Below are positions 17,132 through 26,225 of a stretch of 43,309 nucleotides of DNA, one piece after another. Positions within the stretch are counted from its first letter, which is position 1. Each line of letters starts with the position of its first letter. The notes under the pieces are model-generated. The model had not been told where the DNA came from and did no database searches. It saw nothing but the letters and a program-made list of their open reading frames with translations. This DNA is from an uncultured Spirochaetaceae bacterium (GTDB lineage Bacteria; Spirochaetota; Spirochaetia; Sphaerochaetales; Sphaerochaetaceae). Where the stretch lies: assembly GCA_944392935.1 (NCBI GenBank), contig CALXYI010000051.1, positions 1-43,309 on the forward strand, written 5' to 3'. A program made the translations under genes and the position numbers.

Positions 17132-18487
17132 ATGCGGATGAGGATATCGGAGGAAATAGCGGCATTTGCCTCTGTCTTCAGGGAGAATGGATACCAGCTC
17201 TACCTTGTAGGAGGAGCCGTAAGGGATTATCTCCTGGGCAAGGAGAACCATGATGCGGACTTCACGACCGATGCAGAGCCGAGGGAAGTGAAGAGCCTGT
17301 TCCGCCGCACGATCGACACGGGGATAAAGCATGGGACGGTGACCGTCCGCTTCCGCGGCAGGCAGTACGAGGTCACCACATTCCGCACGGAAGGCGAATA
17401 CAGGGATTCAAGGCATCCTGAGAGCGTCCATTTCGTCCGTTCGCTGGAGGAGGATCTCAAGCGCCGCGACTTCACGATAAACGCATTCGCCGCCTCGCTC
17501 CCGGACGGGAGGATCATAGACCTGCATGACGGCATGAAGGACCTCAGGAGGAAGACCATCAGGGCTATAGGCGATCCTGAGGAGAGATTCTCCGAGGATG
17601 CGCTTAGGATGATGAGGGCGGCACGCTTCTCCTCGCAGCTAGGCTTCCGCATAGCCAGGGATACGGAGAAGGCGATGTCCGATCTCCATGCCACCATATC
17701 GAGGGTATCGGAGGAAAGGATAAAGGAAGAGCTATGGAAGCTCATAGACGGACGCGATCCGGCAGCGGGACTGGAGGCAATGAGGCGCACGGGAATCATG
17801 GACACGCTGCTTCCGGAGCTCTCCGCGTGCTGCGGCTTTGAGCAGGGAGGGATGCACTCAGAGGATCTCTACGAGCATCTGCTGCTTGCGCTCTCCGCCG
17901 CATGCGAAAGGAAGTATCCCCTCCAGGTGAAGCTTGCGGCCCTCTTCCATGATATAGGCAAGCGAGAGACAAGGGCACCCGGCAATGACAGGAAGTGGAC
18001 TTTCCACCGCCATGACGAAGTATCCGCTGATATCACGGACAGGATATTCCGCCGCCTGAAGACATCGAATGACGAGCGTGAGGAAGTCTGCCACCTCATA
18101 CGCTGCCATATGTTCTCATATACACCGGACTGGACGGACAGCGCCGTGAGGAGATTCATCAACCGTGTCGGGCTTGGGAATATAGATCCGCTGTTCCAGC
18201 TGCGGCTCTGCGATATAGCGGCAACGAAAGGGCAGAAGGGAAATCCATCAGCTCTCTTTGCATTCGCTGCCCGCATAAACGAGGAGCTGAGGAAGGAGAA
18301 TGCGCTGACGCTCAGGGATCTCAGGATAGACGGCAGGAGGCTGAAGGAGATCGGGATAGCCCCCGGTCCCGCAATGGGAAGGATCCTCGCAGCCCTTCTT
18401 GATGAAGTGATAGAGGATCCGGACCGCAACAGCGCGGAATACCTTGAGAAGGAAGCCCTCAGCCTTGCTCGATCCCTAGGGCAATGA
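17132..18487 (+). CDS. cca: CCA-adding enzyme / poly(A) polymerase family tRNA nucleotidyltransferase with HD domain
   Basis: A 451-residue class II nucleotidyltransferase expected to build or repair the CCA 3' end of tRNAs. The N-terminal head has LVGGAVRDYLLGK and the catalytic DADFTTDA carboxylates, then the RRDFTINAFA segment and the FSEDALRMMRAARF neck motif. An HD phosphohydrolase-type domain follows near residues 235-340 (KLAALFHDIGK; HRHDEVSA). This architecture matches bacterial CCA enzymes, but poly(A) polymerase activity cannot be excluded. ATG 17138 is an alternative start. Its 3' end overlaps the 3' end of the convergent rnc gene by 29 bp, with no terminator in between. Confidence 0.9.
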   Translation: MRMRISEEIAAFASVFRENGYQLYLVGGAVRDYLLGKENHDADFTTDAEPREVKSLFRRTIDTGIKHGTVTVRFRGRQYEVTTFRTEGEYRDSRHPESVHFVRSLEEDLKRRDFTINAFAASLPDGRIIDLHDGMKDLRRKTIRAIGDPEERFSEDALRMMRAARFSSQLGFRIARDTEKAMSDLHATISRVSEERIKEELWKLIDGRDPAAGLEAMRRTGIMDTLLPELSACCGFEQGGMHSEDLYEHLLLALSAACERKYPLQVKLAALFHDIGKRETRAPGNDRKWTFHRHDEVSADITDRIFRRLKTSNDEREEVCHLIRCHMFSYTPDWTDSAVRRFINRVGLGNIDPLFQLRLCDIAATKGQKGNPSALFAFAARINEELRKENALTLRDLRIDGRRLKEIGIAPGPAMGRILAALLDEVIEDPDRNSAEYLEKEALSLARSLGQ

Positions 18488-19202
18488 GGGCGATCCGTGC
18501 AGCTGCCTGCTCCGCGGCTTTCTTGTTGCGCCCTACACCAGGGCCGAAGACCTTCGTGCCGAGCTCCACATTGACAGAGAATGTCTGGTCATGATCAGGC
18601 CCTGTCTGGGAGATTACCGAATAGCGGGGGACCTTTCCCCTCCGCTTCTGGAGATATTCCTGCAGCTCGGTCTTGTAGTCCTTGTAGCTGAGCTTGTTCT
18701 CCAGCATCTTCCCGACCTGCGCGGGTATGAATGAGAGCACGAAGCGCTTCGCGCTCTCCAGCCCCTGATCAAGATAGAGAGCCGCGATGACAGCTTCCAT
18801 GCAATCCGCCAGGATCGCCTTCTTCAGGGTCCCCTTCTGGCTCTTCTCTCCCCTGCCTACCAGTATGTATCTGTCAAGATGGATTGAGAGCGCCACCTCG
18901 GAAAGGCTCTCCTCCGAAACCACGACAGCCTTGATCTTGGAGAACTCCCCCTCATGGAAGCGCGTGAACGATGAGAAGAGATACTCCGCGGTTATCATCC
19001 CGAGCACGCTGTCGCCCAGGAACTCAAGGCGTTCGTTGTTATCCACCTTATATCTGCACTCGTTCGCATAGGATGTATGGGTGAATGCGAGATTGAGGAG
19101 CCGGAAATCCCCGAAGGAAAGACCTAGCCCGCTTATGAAAGAAAAAAGCTCCCTTTCACGCTCAGGCGGAAGTGAGGGAGCTTTTTCGAGATACGAGAGC
19201 AA
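18459..19202 (-). CDS. rnc: Ribonuclease III
   Basis: A 247-residue double-strand-specific endoribonuclease that processes rRNA precursors and degrades sense-antisense duplexes. The RNase III signature NNERLEFLGDSVLGMI lies near residue 57, with a second acidic cluster (ADCMEAVIAALYLDQG) further on. The C-terminal dsRNA-binding domain (YKTELQEYLQKR to AAEQAAARIALIAL) is complete. It follows acpP by 1 bp in the rpmF-acpP-rnc order seen in many bacteria. The terminal 29 bp are antisense to the end of cca. Confidence 0.95.
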   Translation of the reverse strand: MLSYLEKAPSLPPERERELFSFISGLGLSFGDFRLLNLAFTHTSYANECRYKVDNNERLEFLGDSVLGMITAEYLFSSFTRFHEGEFSKIKAVVVSEESLSEVALSIHLDRYILVGRGEKSQKGTLKKAILADCMEAVIAALYLDQGLESAKRFVLSFIPAQVGKMLENKLSYKDYKTELQEYLQKRRGKVPRYSVISQTGPDHDQTFSVNVELGTKVFGPGVGRNKKAAEQAAARIALIALGIEQG

Positions 19203-19203
19203 T

Positions 19204-19446
19204 TTACTTCAGTTCCTTGGCAAGATAGCGCACTGCATCGCCTACTGTCTCGAATTCATTGGCCATGTCATCGGAGATGGTAATGCCGGTCTCCTCCTCG
19301 ATAGCATAGACAAGCTCATACGTATCAAGGCTGTCGGCACCGAGATCCTTGCGGAAGTTCGCATCCATCGTGATCTTCGCAGGATCTATATTCAGCTTCT
19401 CGACTACCAGTGACTTGACTTTCTCGAATACCTCGTTCTCTGTCAT
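19204..19446 (-). CDS. acpP: Acyl carrier protein
   Basis: An 80-residue acidic protein that carries growing acyl chains in fatty acid synthesis. The 4'-phosphopantetheine attachment serine is S39 in DLGADSLDTYELVYAIEEE, a standard ACP motif. Length and charge are typical. It sits between rpmF (3 bp gap) and rnc (1 bp gap); no fab enzymes are in the window. Confidence 0.96.
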   Translation of the reverse strand: MTENEVFEKVKSLVVEKLNIDPAKITMDANFRKDLGADSLDTYELVYAIEEETGITISDDMANEFETVGDAVRYLAKELK

Positions 19447-19449
19447 ATC

Positions 19450-19635
19450 CTACTCCTCATCCTTTACGATAACAGGCTTGCCTGCATAATAGCCGCACTT
19501 CGGACATACGCGGTGCGCGGGAATCAGATTGCCGCATGTCTGGCACTCAGACAGGTTCGGCGCTGAGAGCTTCATGTTCGCAGCCTTCCTCGAAGCTGCC
19601 CTGGACTTGGATGTCTTATACTTAGGAGTTGCCAT
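19450..19635 (-). CDS. rpmF: 50S ribosomal protein L32
   Basis: A 61-residue basic protein starting MATPKYKTSKSRAASRKA, typical of L32. It has a complete zinc ribbon, C32-x2-C35 and C45-x2-C48. An SD (GAGGTGAG) precedes it. It begins the rpmF-acpP-rnc unit. The roughly 190 bp between it and the divergent MATE gene holds their promoters; a TATAAG-like box lies just before rpmF. Confidence 0.95.
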   Translation of the reverse strand: MATPKYKTSKSRAASRKAANMKLSAPNLSECQTCGNLIPAHRVCPKCGYYAGKPVIVKDEE

Positions 19636-19829
19636 TTCTCACCTCTTATATTCAGATACTACCGTCTGATGAATGGTAACAGAAGAGACAGATACCGTCA
19701 ACATCGGACGCCATATGAACATATTCCATTATCCTGCGTCAGTCAATACCGGGGAAACCGCTCCGTGGATTCTGCAGTTGCGTCCTCATCATCTCTGGTT
19801 TACCATGCCTCTTGAGAAGGAATCCCCCG

Positions 19830-21221
19830 ATGCCCCGCTCTTACGAAATCGATATGTGCACGGGCCCGCTGCTGCCCAAGGTGCTGCGCTTCACGATTCC
19901 CCTGATGCTCTCGGGAATACTCCAGCTGCTCTTCAACGCAGCGGACATAATCGTCGTCGGACAGTTCACGGGAAGCCAGGCAATGGCAGCTGTCGGCTCC
20001 ACCGGCGCCCTGAACAACCTCATCGTCAACATCTTCCTCGGCCTTTCGATAGGAAGCAGCGTGCTCATGGCACGGTACTACGGAGCGAAGGAGGAACGGA
20101 ATATAGACGAGCTTGTGCACACATCGGTGCTGCTCTCGCTCATCTCGGGAAGCGTGCTCGTCGTGATCGGCATAGCGCTGGCCCGCCCGCTCCTGGCCCT
20201 CATGGGGACTCCGGCTGATGTGATAGACCAGGCAGTGCTCTATATGAGGATCATATTCCTCGGGATGCCTGCGATGCTCACTTATGATTTCGGAGCAGGG
20301 ATCCTCAGGGCGATAGGCGATACAAGAAGGCCCCTCGCGTTCCTGTTCGCTGCAGGTATCATCAATGTCTTTCTCAATCTGCTCTTCGTCCTTGGATTCT
20401 CGATGGGAGTCGCAGGCGTTGCGATAGCCACGATAGTCTCGCAGTATATATCCGCTTCACTGGTGCTTCTCTGCCTCATCCGCTCGGACGCCGCCTACCA
20501 TCTTGATGCAAGGAGGCTCAGGATATGCCGGCAGAAGCTCTTCCAGATCATCCGCATCGGGCTTCCCGCCGGCATCCAGGGCGCCGTATTCAACATCTCC
20601 AACGTACTGATACAGTCCTCGGTGAACACCTTCGGCTCGATAGCGATGGCCGGTAATACCGCAGCTTCGAACATAGAGGGATTCGTATACACGGCGATGA
20701 ACTCGCTCTATCAGGCCTCCACAAGCTTCACCAGCCAGAATGTAGGAGCCAGGAACACCGAGCGGATTACCCGCATCTTCTTCTGCTGCCTGGGCATAGT
20801 CCTTGCAGTAGGCGTCGTGATGGGAGGCTCTGCGGTCCTCTTCGGTCCCCAGCTTCTGGGGATATACACGGCAGATCCTGACGTCATATCATACGGGCTT
20901 GAGAGGCTCCGCGTCGTCTGCATGCTGTATTTCCTCTGCGGTCTCATGGATACAGCCTGCGGCTCCATAAGGGGGCTCGGCTATTCGATAGCACCCACCC
21001 TTGTCACGCTCATCGGAGCCTGCGGCCTGAGGATCGTATGGATATATACGCTGTTCGCATCGGAGCATACCCTGTTCATGCTCTATCTGTCATATCCGGT
21101 ATCCTGGGCCGTCACATTCATAGCACACGCCATATGCTTCTTCATCTTCTACCGTGCATGGCGTGACAGGACCACAGGAAGGCACAGGATAGCACGGATC
21201 TCGCTGCACTCATCGCATTGA
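19830..21221 (+). CDS. MATE-family efflux protein (first copy)
   Basis: A 463-residue, 12-span membrane protein of the multidrug and toxic compound extrusion family, driven by Na+ or H+. Recognisable parts are the N-terminal LRFTIPLMLSGILQLLFNAADIIVVGQFTG, the mid-protein RIGLPAGIQGAVFNISN start of the second half, and SLYQASTSFTSQNVGA. The start is ATG 19830, with GAGAAGG 9 nt upstream; an in-frame TTG at 19812 is less likely. It is monocistronic and convergent with tyrS, with a shared hairpin after it. Substrate unknown. Confidence 0.88.
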   Translation: MPRSYEIDMCTGPLLPKVLRFTIPLMLSGILQLLFNAADIIVVGQFTGSQAMAAVGSTGALNNLIVNIFLGLSIGSSVLMARYYGAKEERNIDELVHTSVLLSLISGSVLVVIGIALARPLLALMGTPADVIDQAVLYMRIIFLGMPAMLTYDFGAGILRAIGDTRRPLAFLFAAGIINVFLNLLFVLGFSMGVAGVAIATIVSQYISASLVLLCLIRSDAAYHLDARRLRICRQKLFQIIRIGLPAGIQGAVFNISNVLIQSSVNTFGSIAMAGNTAASNIEGFVYTAMNSLYQASTSFTSQNVGARNTERITRIFFCCLGIVLAVGVVMGGSAVLFGPQLLGIYTADPDVISYGLERLRVVCMLYFLCGLMDTACGSIRGLGYSIAPTLVTLIGACGLRIVWIYTLFASEHTLFMLYLSYPVSWAVTFIAHAICFFIFYRAWRDRTTGRHRIARISLHSSH

Positions 21222-21232
21222 GGGAATGAGGA

Positions 21233-21250
21233 AGCCCGGTTTCCCGGGCT
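21233..21250. terminator. Hairpin between convergent MATE gene and tyrS
   Basis: AGCCCGG (21233-21239) pairs with CCGGGCT (21244-21250) around TTTC. The stem is strong but neither side has a proper U-run, so termination efficiency is uncertain. Confidence 0.6.
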
Positions 21251-21254
21251 CCTG

Positions 21255-22505
21255 TCACTCTGCGACAACGCGCATGAATCTCTTCTTGCCTGCCTTCAGG
21301 AGCAGCTCTCCATCGCCATCTGCATCCTGAAGCGCGATGACCGCCTTCGGATCGGAGATCTTCTTCCCGTTGATCTCCGCACCGCCCTGCGTCACCAGCC
21401 TGCGGGCCTCTCCGTTGGACGCTGTGAGCCCCGACCTCGTATAGAGCTCAAGGACCCCGATCCCCTTCTCCAGATCCGCCTTGGGTATGGAGACTGATGG
21501 AACGCCTTCCTTGCTCACGGAGCCGCCTGCGGAGAAGAGGGCAGCAGCGGCTTCCCTGGCCTTCTCCGCCTCCTCCTCGCCATGGACGATCCTGGTCACC
21601 TCATACGCCAGACGCGCCTTTGCATCGTTTATATTGCGCGCGGGATCGGCATACTCCGCGATCTCATCCAGGCTCATGAACGTGAAGAGCTTCATGAAGC
21701 GCACCGCATCGGCATCCGCGACGTTCCTCCAGTACTGGAAGAAATCATATGGGGAATAGAGCTCAGGGGAAAGGAATACAGCCCCCTTCTCGCTCTTGCC
21801 CATCTTCTTCCCATCTGCGCGCATTATGAGATTGAATGTCAGGCCATAGCACTGCTCCCCTCCCATGCGCTGTATAAGATCGATGCCTGCGACGATGTTG
21901 CCCCACTGATCGGCACCTCCAATCTGCAGGCGGCAGCCTGTCTTCTCATTGAGCATCCTGTAGTCATAGGACTGCAGGAGCTGGTAGTTGAACTCGATGA
22001 ATGACAGTCCCCTCTCAAGCCGCTGCTTCACGCCTTCGAACGTAAGCATGCGGTTGACGGAGAAGTATACGCCGACTTCGCGGAGGAACCTTATGTAGTT
22101 GAGATCGACAAGCCAGTCCGCATTGTTCATCATCCTGGCCTTTCCGAGTCCCGGAGCAGGGTCAGAGGAGAAATCTACGATCTTCCCGAGCTGCTTCATT
22201 ATATTGCCGACATTCTCCCGGATCGTCTCCTCAGAGAGTATCTTCCGCATCTCCGTCTTTCCGGACGGATCGCCGATGAGGCCTGTACCTCCTCCGACAA
22301 GCGCGATGGGATTATGCCCGGCTTCCTGGAGATGATGCATCGCGAAGAACGGGACGATATGCCCTACATGGCGGGACGGCCCTGGCGGATCGACGCCGCA
22401 GTAGAATGTGACAGGCCCCTTGTCCATCAGATCGGAAAGCCCCTCGAAATCAGTGCAGTCCTTGACGAAACCCCTGTCTATGAGAGTCTGCAGAGCCTTG
22501 TTCAT
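21255..22505 (-). CDS. tyrS: Tyrosyl-tRNA synthetase
   Basis: A 416-residue class I synthetase for tRNA-Tyr. The HIGH motif reads RHVGH near residue 46, and KMSKS is KMGKSEKGAVFL near residue 234. The tyrosine-pocket region YDYRMLNEKTGCRLQIGGADQWGN is present, and the C-terminal S4-like RNA-binding domain (VTQGGAEINGKKI) is complete. The start overlaps the glyS stop by one base, so the two are translationally coupled. Confidence 0.95.
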   Translation of the reverse strand: MNKALQTLIDRGFVKDCTDFEGLSDLMDKGPVTFYCGVDPPGPSRHVGHIVPFFAMHHLQEAGHNPIALVGGGTGLIGDPSGKTEMRKILSEETIRENVGNIMKQLGKIVDFSSDPAPGLGKARMMNNADWLVDLNYIRFLREVGVYFSVNRMLTFEGVKQRLERGLSFIEFNYQLLQSYDYRMLNEKTGCRLQIGGADQWGNIVAGIDLIQRMGGEQCYGLTFNLIMRADGKKMGKSEKGAVFLSPELYSPYDFFQYWRNVADADAVRFMKLFTFMSLDEIAEYADPARNINDAKARLAYEVTRIVHGEEEAEKAREAAAALFSAGGSVSKEGVPSVSIPKADLEKGIGVLELYTRSGLTASNGEARRLVTQGGAEINGKKISDPKAVIALQDADGDGELLLKAGKKRFMRVVAE

Positions 22506-23833
22506 CAGATAACCCTCTGATAGCTCTTCATCGCATCGCGGATGAATGAGGCAAGCTTATCCGCACTGACCCTCTCCTGCTTCATCGAATCGCGGAAGCG
22601 GACCGTCACGGTCTGGTCCTCAAGAGTCTGGTAGTCGACTGTCACGCAGTAAGGAGTGCCGATCTCATCCATTCTCCTGTAGCGTCTGCCGACGGCACCG
22701 CTCTGGTCGTAGAACGTGGTGAAATCCTCACGGAGCGAATGCTCGAGCTTCGAGGCATACTCTGCCAGTCCATCCTTCTTGACAAGCGGAAGCACCGCGA
22801 CCTTGACAGGCGCGATAGCGGGATGGAAATGCATCACCGTGCGGACATCGCCTTCCGGTGTCGGCTCCTCATCATATGCATCGGAGAGCGCCATGAGGAC
22901 ATTCCTCGTCAGTCCTGCGGATGTCTCGACGACATACGGGACGTACCTCTCCTTCGTCTCCGGATCGAGGTATGTGAGATCCTTTCCGGAGAACTTCTCA
23001 TGCTGCGAGAGATCATAGTCGGTGCGTGAATGCACGCCCTCAAGCTCCTGCCATCCCATCGGGAAGAGGAACTGGATGTCATAGGCATCCTTAGCGTAGA
23101 ACGCAAGCTCATCCGGGCCGTGCTGATGCCATCTGAGGTGATCCGGATGGATGCCCATCTTCTTATAGTATTCCATCCTCTGCTCCCTCCAGTACGGGAA
23201 CCACTCCTCATCGGTGCCTGGCTTGCAGAAGAACTGCATCTCCATCTGCTCGAACTCGCATGAGCGGAAGATGAAGTTCTTCGTGGTTATCTCATTGCGG
23301 AAGGACTTGCCGACCTGAGCGATCCCGAACGGGATCTTGACGCGCGAGGACTGTACCACATTGCGGAAGTTGACGTAGATCCCCTGTGCTGTCTCGGGCC
23401 TGAGATATACCACGGATGCGTCGTCCGATGTCGGTCCGATATGAGTCTGGAACATGAGGTTGAAGTTCCTGGGCTCCGTGAATGTGCCTTTGTTGCCGCA
23501 TACAGGGCAGGCTGCCGTGAGATCTATCTGATCCGCCCTGAAGCGGGAATGGCATACCTTGCAGTCAACCATCGGATCCGTGAAGTTCGAGACATGCCCG
23601 GAAGCCTCCCACACCCTCGGGTGCATCAGTATCGCGGCATCCAGTCCCACTATATTGTCATGAAGCTGCGTCATCTCCTTCCACCAGAAGTCGCGGATGT
23701 TGTTCTTCAGCTCCACGCCCATCGGACCATAGTCATATGCACCGTTGAGACCTCCGTAGATCTCGCTGGACTGGAAGATGAAGCCGCGGCGGCGGCAGAG
23801 CGATACTATCTTATCCATTGTAACTTCAGCCAT
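22505..23833 (-). CDS. glyS: Glycyl-tRNA synthetase, homodimeric class II type
   Basis: A 442-residue alpha2-type glycyl-tRNA synthetase, sometimes named glyQS. Near the N-terminus is YGGLNGAYDYGPMGVELK. A four-Cys zinc module (CKVCHSRF and CPVCGNKG) lies near residues 88-115. Class II motif 2 (FRNEITTKNFIFRSCEFEQMEM) and the C-terminal anticodon-binding domain are also present. It lies 1 bp after gltX and overlaps tyrS by 1 bp. Confidence 0.95.
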   Translation of the reverse strand: MAEVTMDKIVSLCRRRGFIFQSSEIYGGLNGAYDYGPMGVELKNNIRDFWWKEMTQLHDNIVGLDAAILMHPRVWEASGHVSNFTDPMVDCKVCHSRFRADQIDLTAACPVCGNKGTFTEPRNFNLMFQTHIGPTSDDASVVYLRPETAQGIYVNFRNVVQSSRVKIPFGIAQVGKSFRNEITTKNFIFRSCEFEQMEMQFFCKPGTDEEWFPYWREQRMEYYKKMGIHPDHLRWHQHGPDELAFYAKDAYDIQFLFPMGWQELEGVHSRTDYDLSQHEKFSGKDLTYLDPETKERYVPYVVETSAGLTRNVLMALSDAYDEEPTPEGDVRTVMHFHPAIAPVKVAVLPLVKKDGLAEYASKLEHSLREDFTTFYDQSGAVGRRYRRMDEIGTPYCVTVDYQTLEDQTVTVRFRDSMKQERVSADKLASFIRDAMKSYQRVI

Positions 23834-23834
23834 T

Positions 23835-25313
23835 TCAGTTCTCCTTGAATAGTTTGATTGCCCGTCTGAGGCGCTCTTCCGTCCTGTCGAGCCCCAGGAG
23901 CCTTATCGAATCGAAAAGAGGAAGGGATACAGTGGATGCCGTGATGGCGACCCTTATCGGCTGGAACACGCCATTGACCTTTATCCCGAGCTCTGCGGCA
24001 AGCGAGGAAAGGCTCTCCTCGATGCTCTTCTCATCAGTTCCGTTCCTGAGCCCGGAGATCAGTATCTCCGAGCCGCGGATAAGCGCCTTCGCGGCAGCTG
24101 CCTCATCAGCGCCCTTGGCGATGTAGACGCTCCTGTCCGTGACAGGCTCGTCACGGAAGAGGAATGCCGTGAGAGGCACGACATCGGAAAGCGTCTTCAT
24201 CCTCTCCTTCACGGGAGGGACTATATCCTCCACGAGCTTCTCCTCATCCGCCGTCGGAGGGGTATGGATGAATCCGGCTTCCTCAAGATAAGGCGTCACG
24301 AGCGAGGCAAGGCGGTCATTGCCGCATGCCCTTATGTACTGGCCATTGAACCAGTCAAGCTTCTTGTAGTCGAATACCGCAGGCGACTTATGTATGCCCT
24401 CCATCGTGAAGCGTTTCTCCAGGTCCTCGCGTGAGAAGAACTCCGTGGAGCCATCAAGCGACCATCCCACGAGGGTGACATAGTTCAGGATGGCCTCCGG
24501 CAGATAGCCCTTGGCGCGGAAATCCCTGACAGCTGTCGAACCATGGCGCTTGGAGAGCTTCTGCCCGTCCTTGCCCATTACCATTGGAAGATGGCAGTAC
24601 TGCGGGACTTCCCAGCCGAATGCCTGGTAGAGAAGCACATGAAGCGGTCCGGATGGAATCCATTCCTGGGCACGCATTATGTGGGTTATGTGCATCAGAT
24701 GGTCATCTATGACATTGGCAAGATGGTATGTCGGGAAACCATCGCTCTTGAGTATGACCGGATCCGGCGAGATATCGCGGTTGCGGCGCGTTATATCGCC
24801 CATGATGATGTCATGGAACGTTGTCTTGCCCTCCGTCGGCACCCGGAACCTGATCACAGGCTTGATGCCCTGGGAAAGGTATTCCTTGATCTCGGAATCC
24901 GAGAGATGCGCGCAGTGCCTGTCATATCCCTGATACTCGCTCTTCGATTCCGCCTGCTGCTTCCTCACTTCCTCAAGCCTCTCCGGCGAGCAGAAGCAGT
25001 AGTATGCCTTCCCCTCATCGACAAGGCGCTGGGCATATTCACGGTAGATATCGAAGCGCTCAGACTGTATGTAAGGACCGTATGGGCCACCGACCACGGG
25101 GCCTTCATCCCACTTTATGCCGAGCCAGTCAAGCGTGCTGTAGAGATCCTCGAGAGATTCATCGGAATATCTCTCCCTGTCCGTATCCTCGACGCGGAGG
25201 ATGAACTTGCCGCCGTTGGCGCGCGCAAAGAAGTAGTTGAACAGCGCTGTGCGGATGCCGCCTATATGCTGTAGTCCCGTTGGAGACGGGGCGTAGCGAA
25301 CACGAACGTCCAT
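23835..25313 (-). CDS. gltX: Glutamyl-tRNA synthetase
   Basis: A 492-residue class I synthetase. The N-terminus RYAPSPTGLQHIGGIRTALFNYF carries the HIGH motif as HIGG, and KLSKRHG is the KMSKS loop. The C-terminal anticodon-binding helical domain is full length. Whether it also charges tRNA-Gln cannot be read from the sequence. It starts the gltX-glyS-tyrS run; its SD (TAGGAGAGG) follows a 54 bp gap after the hydrolase gene on the same strand, so transcription may continue from that upstream operon. Confidence 0.95.
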   Translation of the reverse strand: MDVRVRYAPSPTGLQHIGGIRTALFNYFFARANGGKFILRVEDTDRERYSDESLEDLYSTLDWLGIKWDEGPVVGGPYGPYIQSERFDIYREYAQRLVDEGKAYYCFCSPERLEEVRKQQAESKSEYQGYDRHCAHLSDSEIKEYLSQGIKPVIRFRVPTEGKTTFHDIIMGDITRRNRDISPDPVILKSDGFPTYHLANVIDDHLMHITHIMRAQEWIPSGPLHVLLYQAFGWEVPQYCHLPMVMGKDGQKLSKRHGSTAVRDFRAKGYLPEAILNYVTLVGWSLDGSTEFFSREDLEKRFTMEGIHKSPAVFDYKKLDWFNGQYIRACGNDRLASLVTPYLEEAGFIHTPPTADEEKLVEDIVPPVKERMKTLSDVVPLTAFLFRDEPVTDRSVYIAKGADEAAAAKALIRGSEILISGLRNGTDEKSIEESLSSLAAELGIKVNGVFQPIRVAITASTVSLPLFDSIRLLGLDRTEERLRRAIKLFKEN

Positions 25314-25367
25314 AATCCTCTCCTAAAACAGGAGAAGAGTACTATCTTTGGGATTTTTCAGCAATGC

Positions 25368-26225
25368 TCACAATGCGCTCAGCCACCTGACGGATGCCTC
25401 CACGGCCTTCTCCTCCCCGCCCTTGTCCGCATCGTAATAGACGAAATGCGTGCATTCGGGGATGTGCAGGTGCTCCCTCTCGCCCTTCCCGCTCCTCATG
25501 ACAGCCTCAGAGGGAGCGCTTCCGACGATCCGGTCACGTCCTCCGGATATGGTGAGGATATCGGCATCGATGGATTGCAGGGCTTTGCTGGAGAGCTTCA
25601 TCAGCCTCATCAGCTCATATACCTGCCTTATATAGACCCATGACCAGTACTGTCCGCCGAGGTAGTCATCATCGGCAGGTGCATCCTCATAGTACATGAC
25701 ATACTCGCTCTGGTGGTGCCAGGCGGTGGGTATGCGCTTCCTCACGAGGGAGAAGAGATACATGACAGGAAACGGCTTCGGCGGCTTCTGCCCGTCATAT
25801 GATATGGCAGGGGCTGCAAGGACAATGCGGCGGATACCCAGTTCCCGTGCGACGATCACGGCGATGGCTGCTCCCATCGAATGACCGAGGATGCCAAGGC
25901 GCTGATAGCGTGCCTTGAGATCGGCTGCGGCATTGCGGATGGTTCCGACCCAGTCCTTCCCGCGGGAGCGCATGAAATCCTCCCCTGTCGTCCCATTCCC
26001 GGGAAGGCGCGGTACGAATACATCGAAGCCAGCCTCATAGAGCTCCCTGGCGGGCCTGACCAGCTCCCCCGGATACCCCGCGTATCCATGTACGAGGAGG
26101 ACCGCCTTGCTGCGCCCTTCCTTATGCACGAGCGAGAATGGACGCGCGGCACGGCATGGAGCCTTCGGATCCTGATACACGCCTTCATACCATGAAGGAG
26201 GGACCGAATACCTGAATACAATCAC
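25368..26225 (-). CDS. Alpha/beta-hydrolase (carboxylesterase / monoacylglycerol-lipase-like)
   Basis: A 285-residue serine hydrolase. The oxyanion-hole segment is LLVHGYAGYPGEL (about 43-55), the nucleophile elbow is GHSMG with S116, and the likely triad partners are D231 (GGRDRIVG) and H260 (CTHFVYYD). There is no signal peptide, so it is cytoplasmic. The short lid region resembles Est30 or monoglyceride lipase types, so lipid or short acyl esters are plausible substrates. The start overlaps the LuxR-type gene by 4 bp, implying coupled expression with that membrane regulator and, further upstream, the RloAB pair. Confidence 0.8.
   Translation of the reverse strand: MIVFRYSVPPSWYEGVYQDPKAPCRAARPFSLVHKEGRSKAVLLVHGYAGYPGELVRPARELYEAGFDVFVPRLPGNGTTGEDFMRSRGKDWVGTIRNAAADLKARYQRLGILGHSMGAAIAVIVARELGIRRIVLAAPAISYDGQKPPKPFPVMYLFSLVRKRIPTAWHHQSEYVMYYEDAPADDDYLGGQYWSWVYIRQVYELMRLMKLSSKALQSIDADILTISGGRDRIVGSAPSEAVMRSGKGEREHLHIPECTHFVYYDADKGGEEKAVEASVRWLSAL

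Noticed and set aside
19673..20218. A 181-codon plus-strand frame before the first MATE gene
   Set aside because: Overlaps the true MATE frame, is His/Pro/Arg-rich and starts without an SD; MATE motifs are in the other frame.
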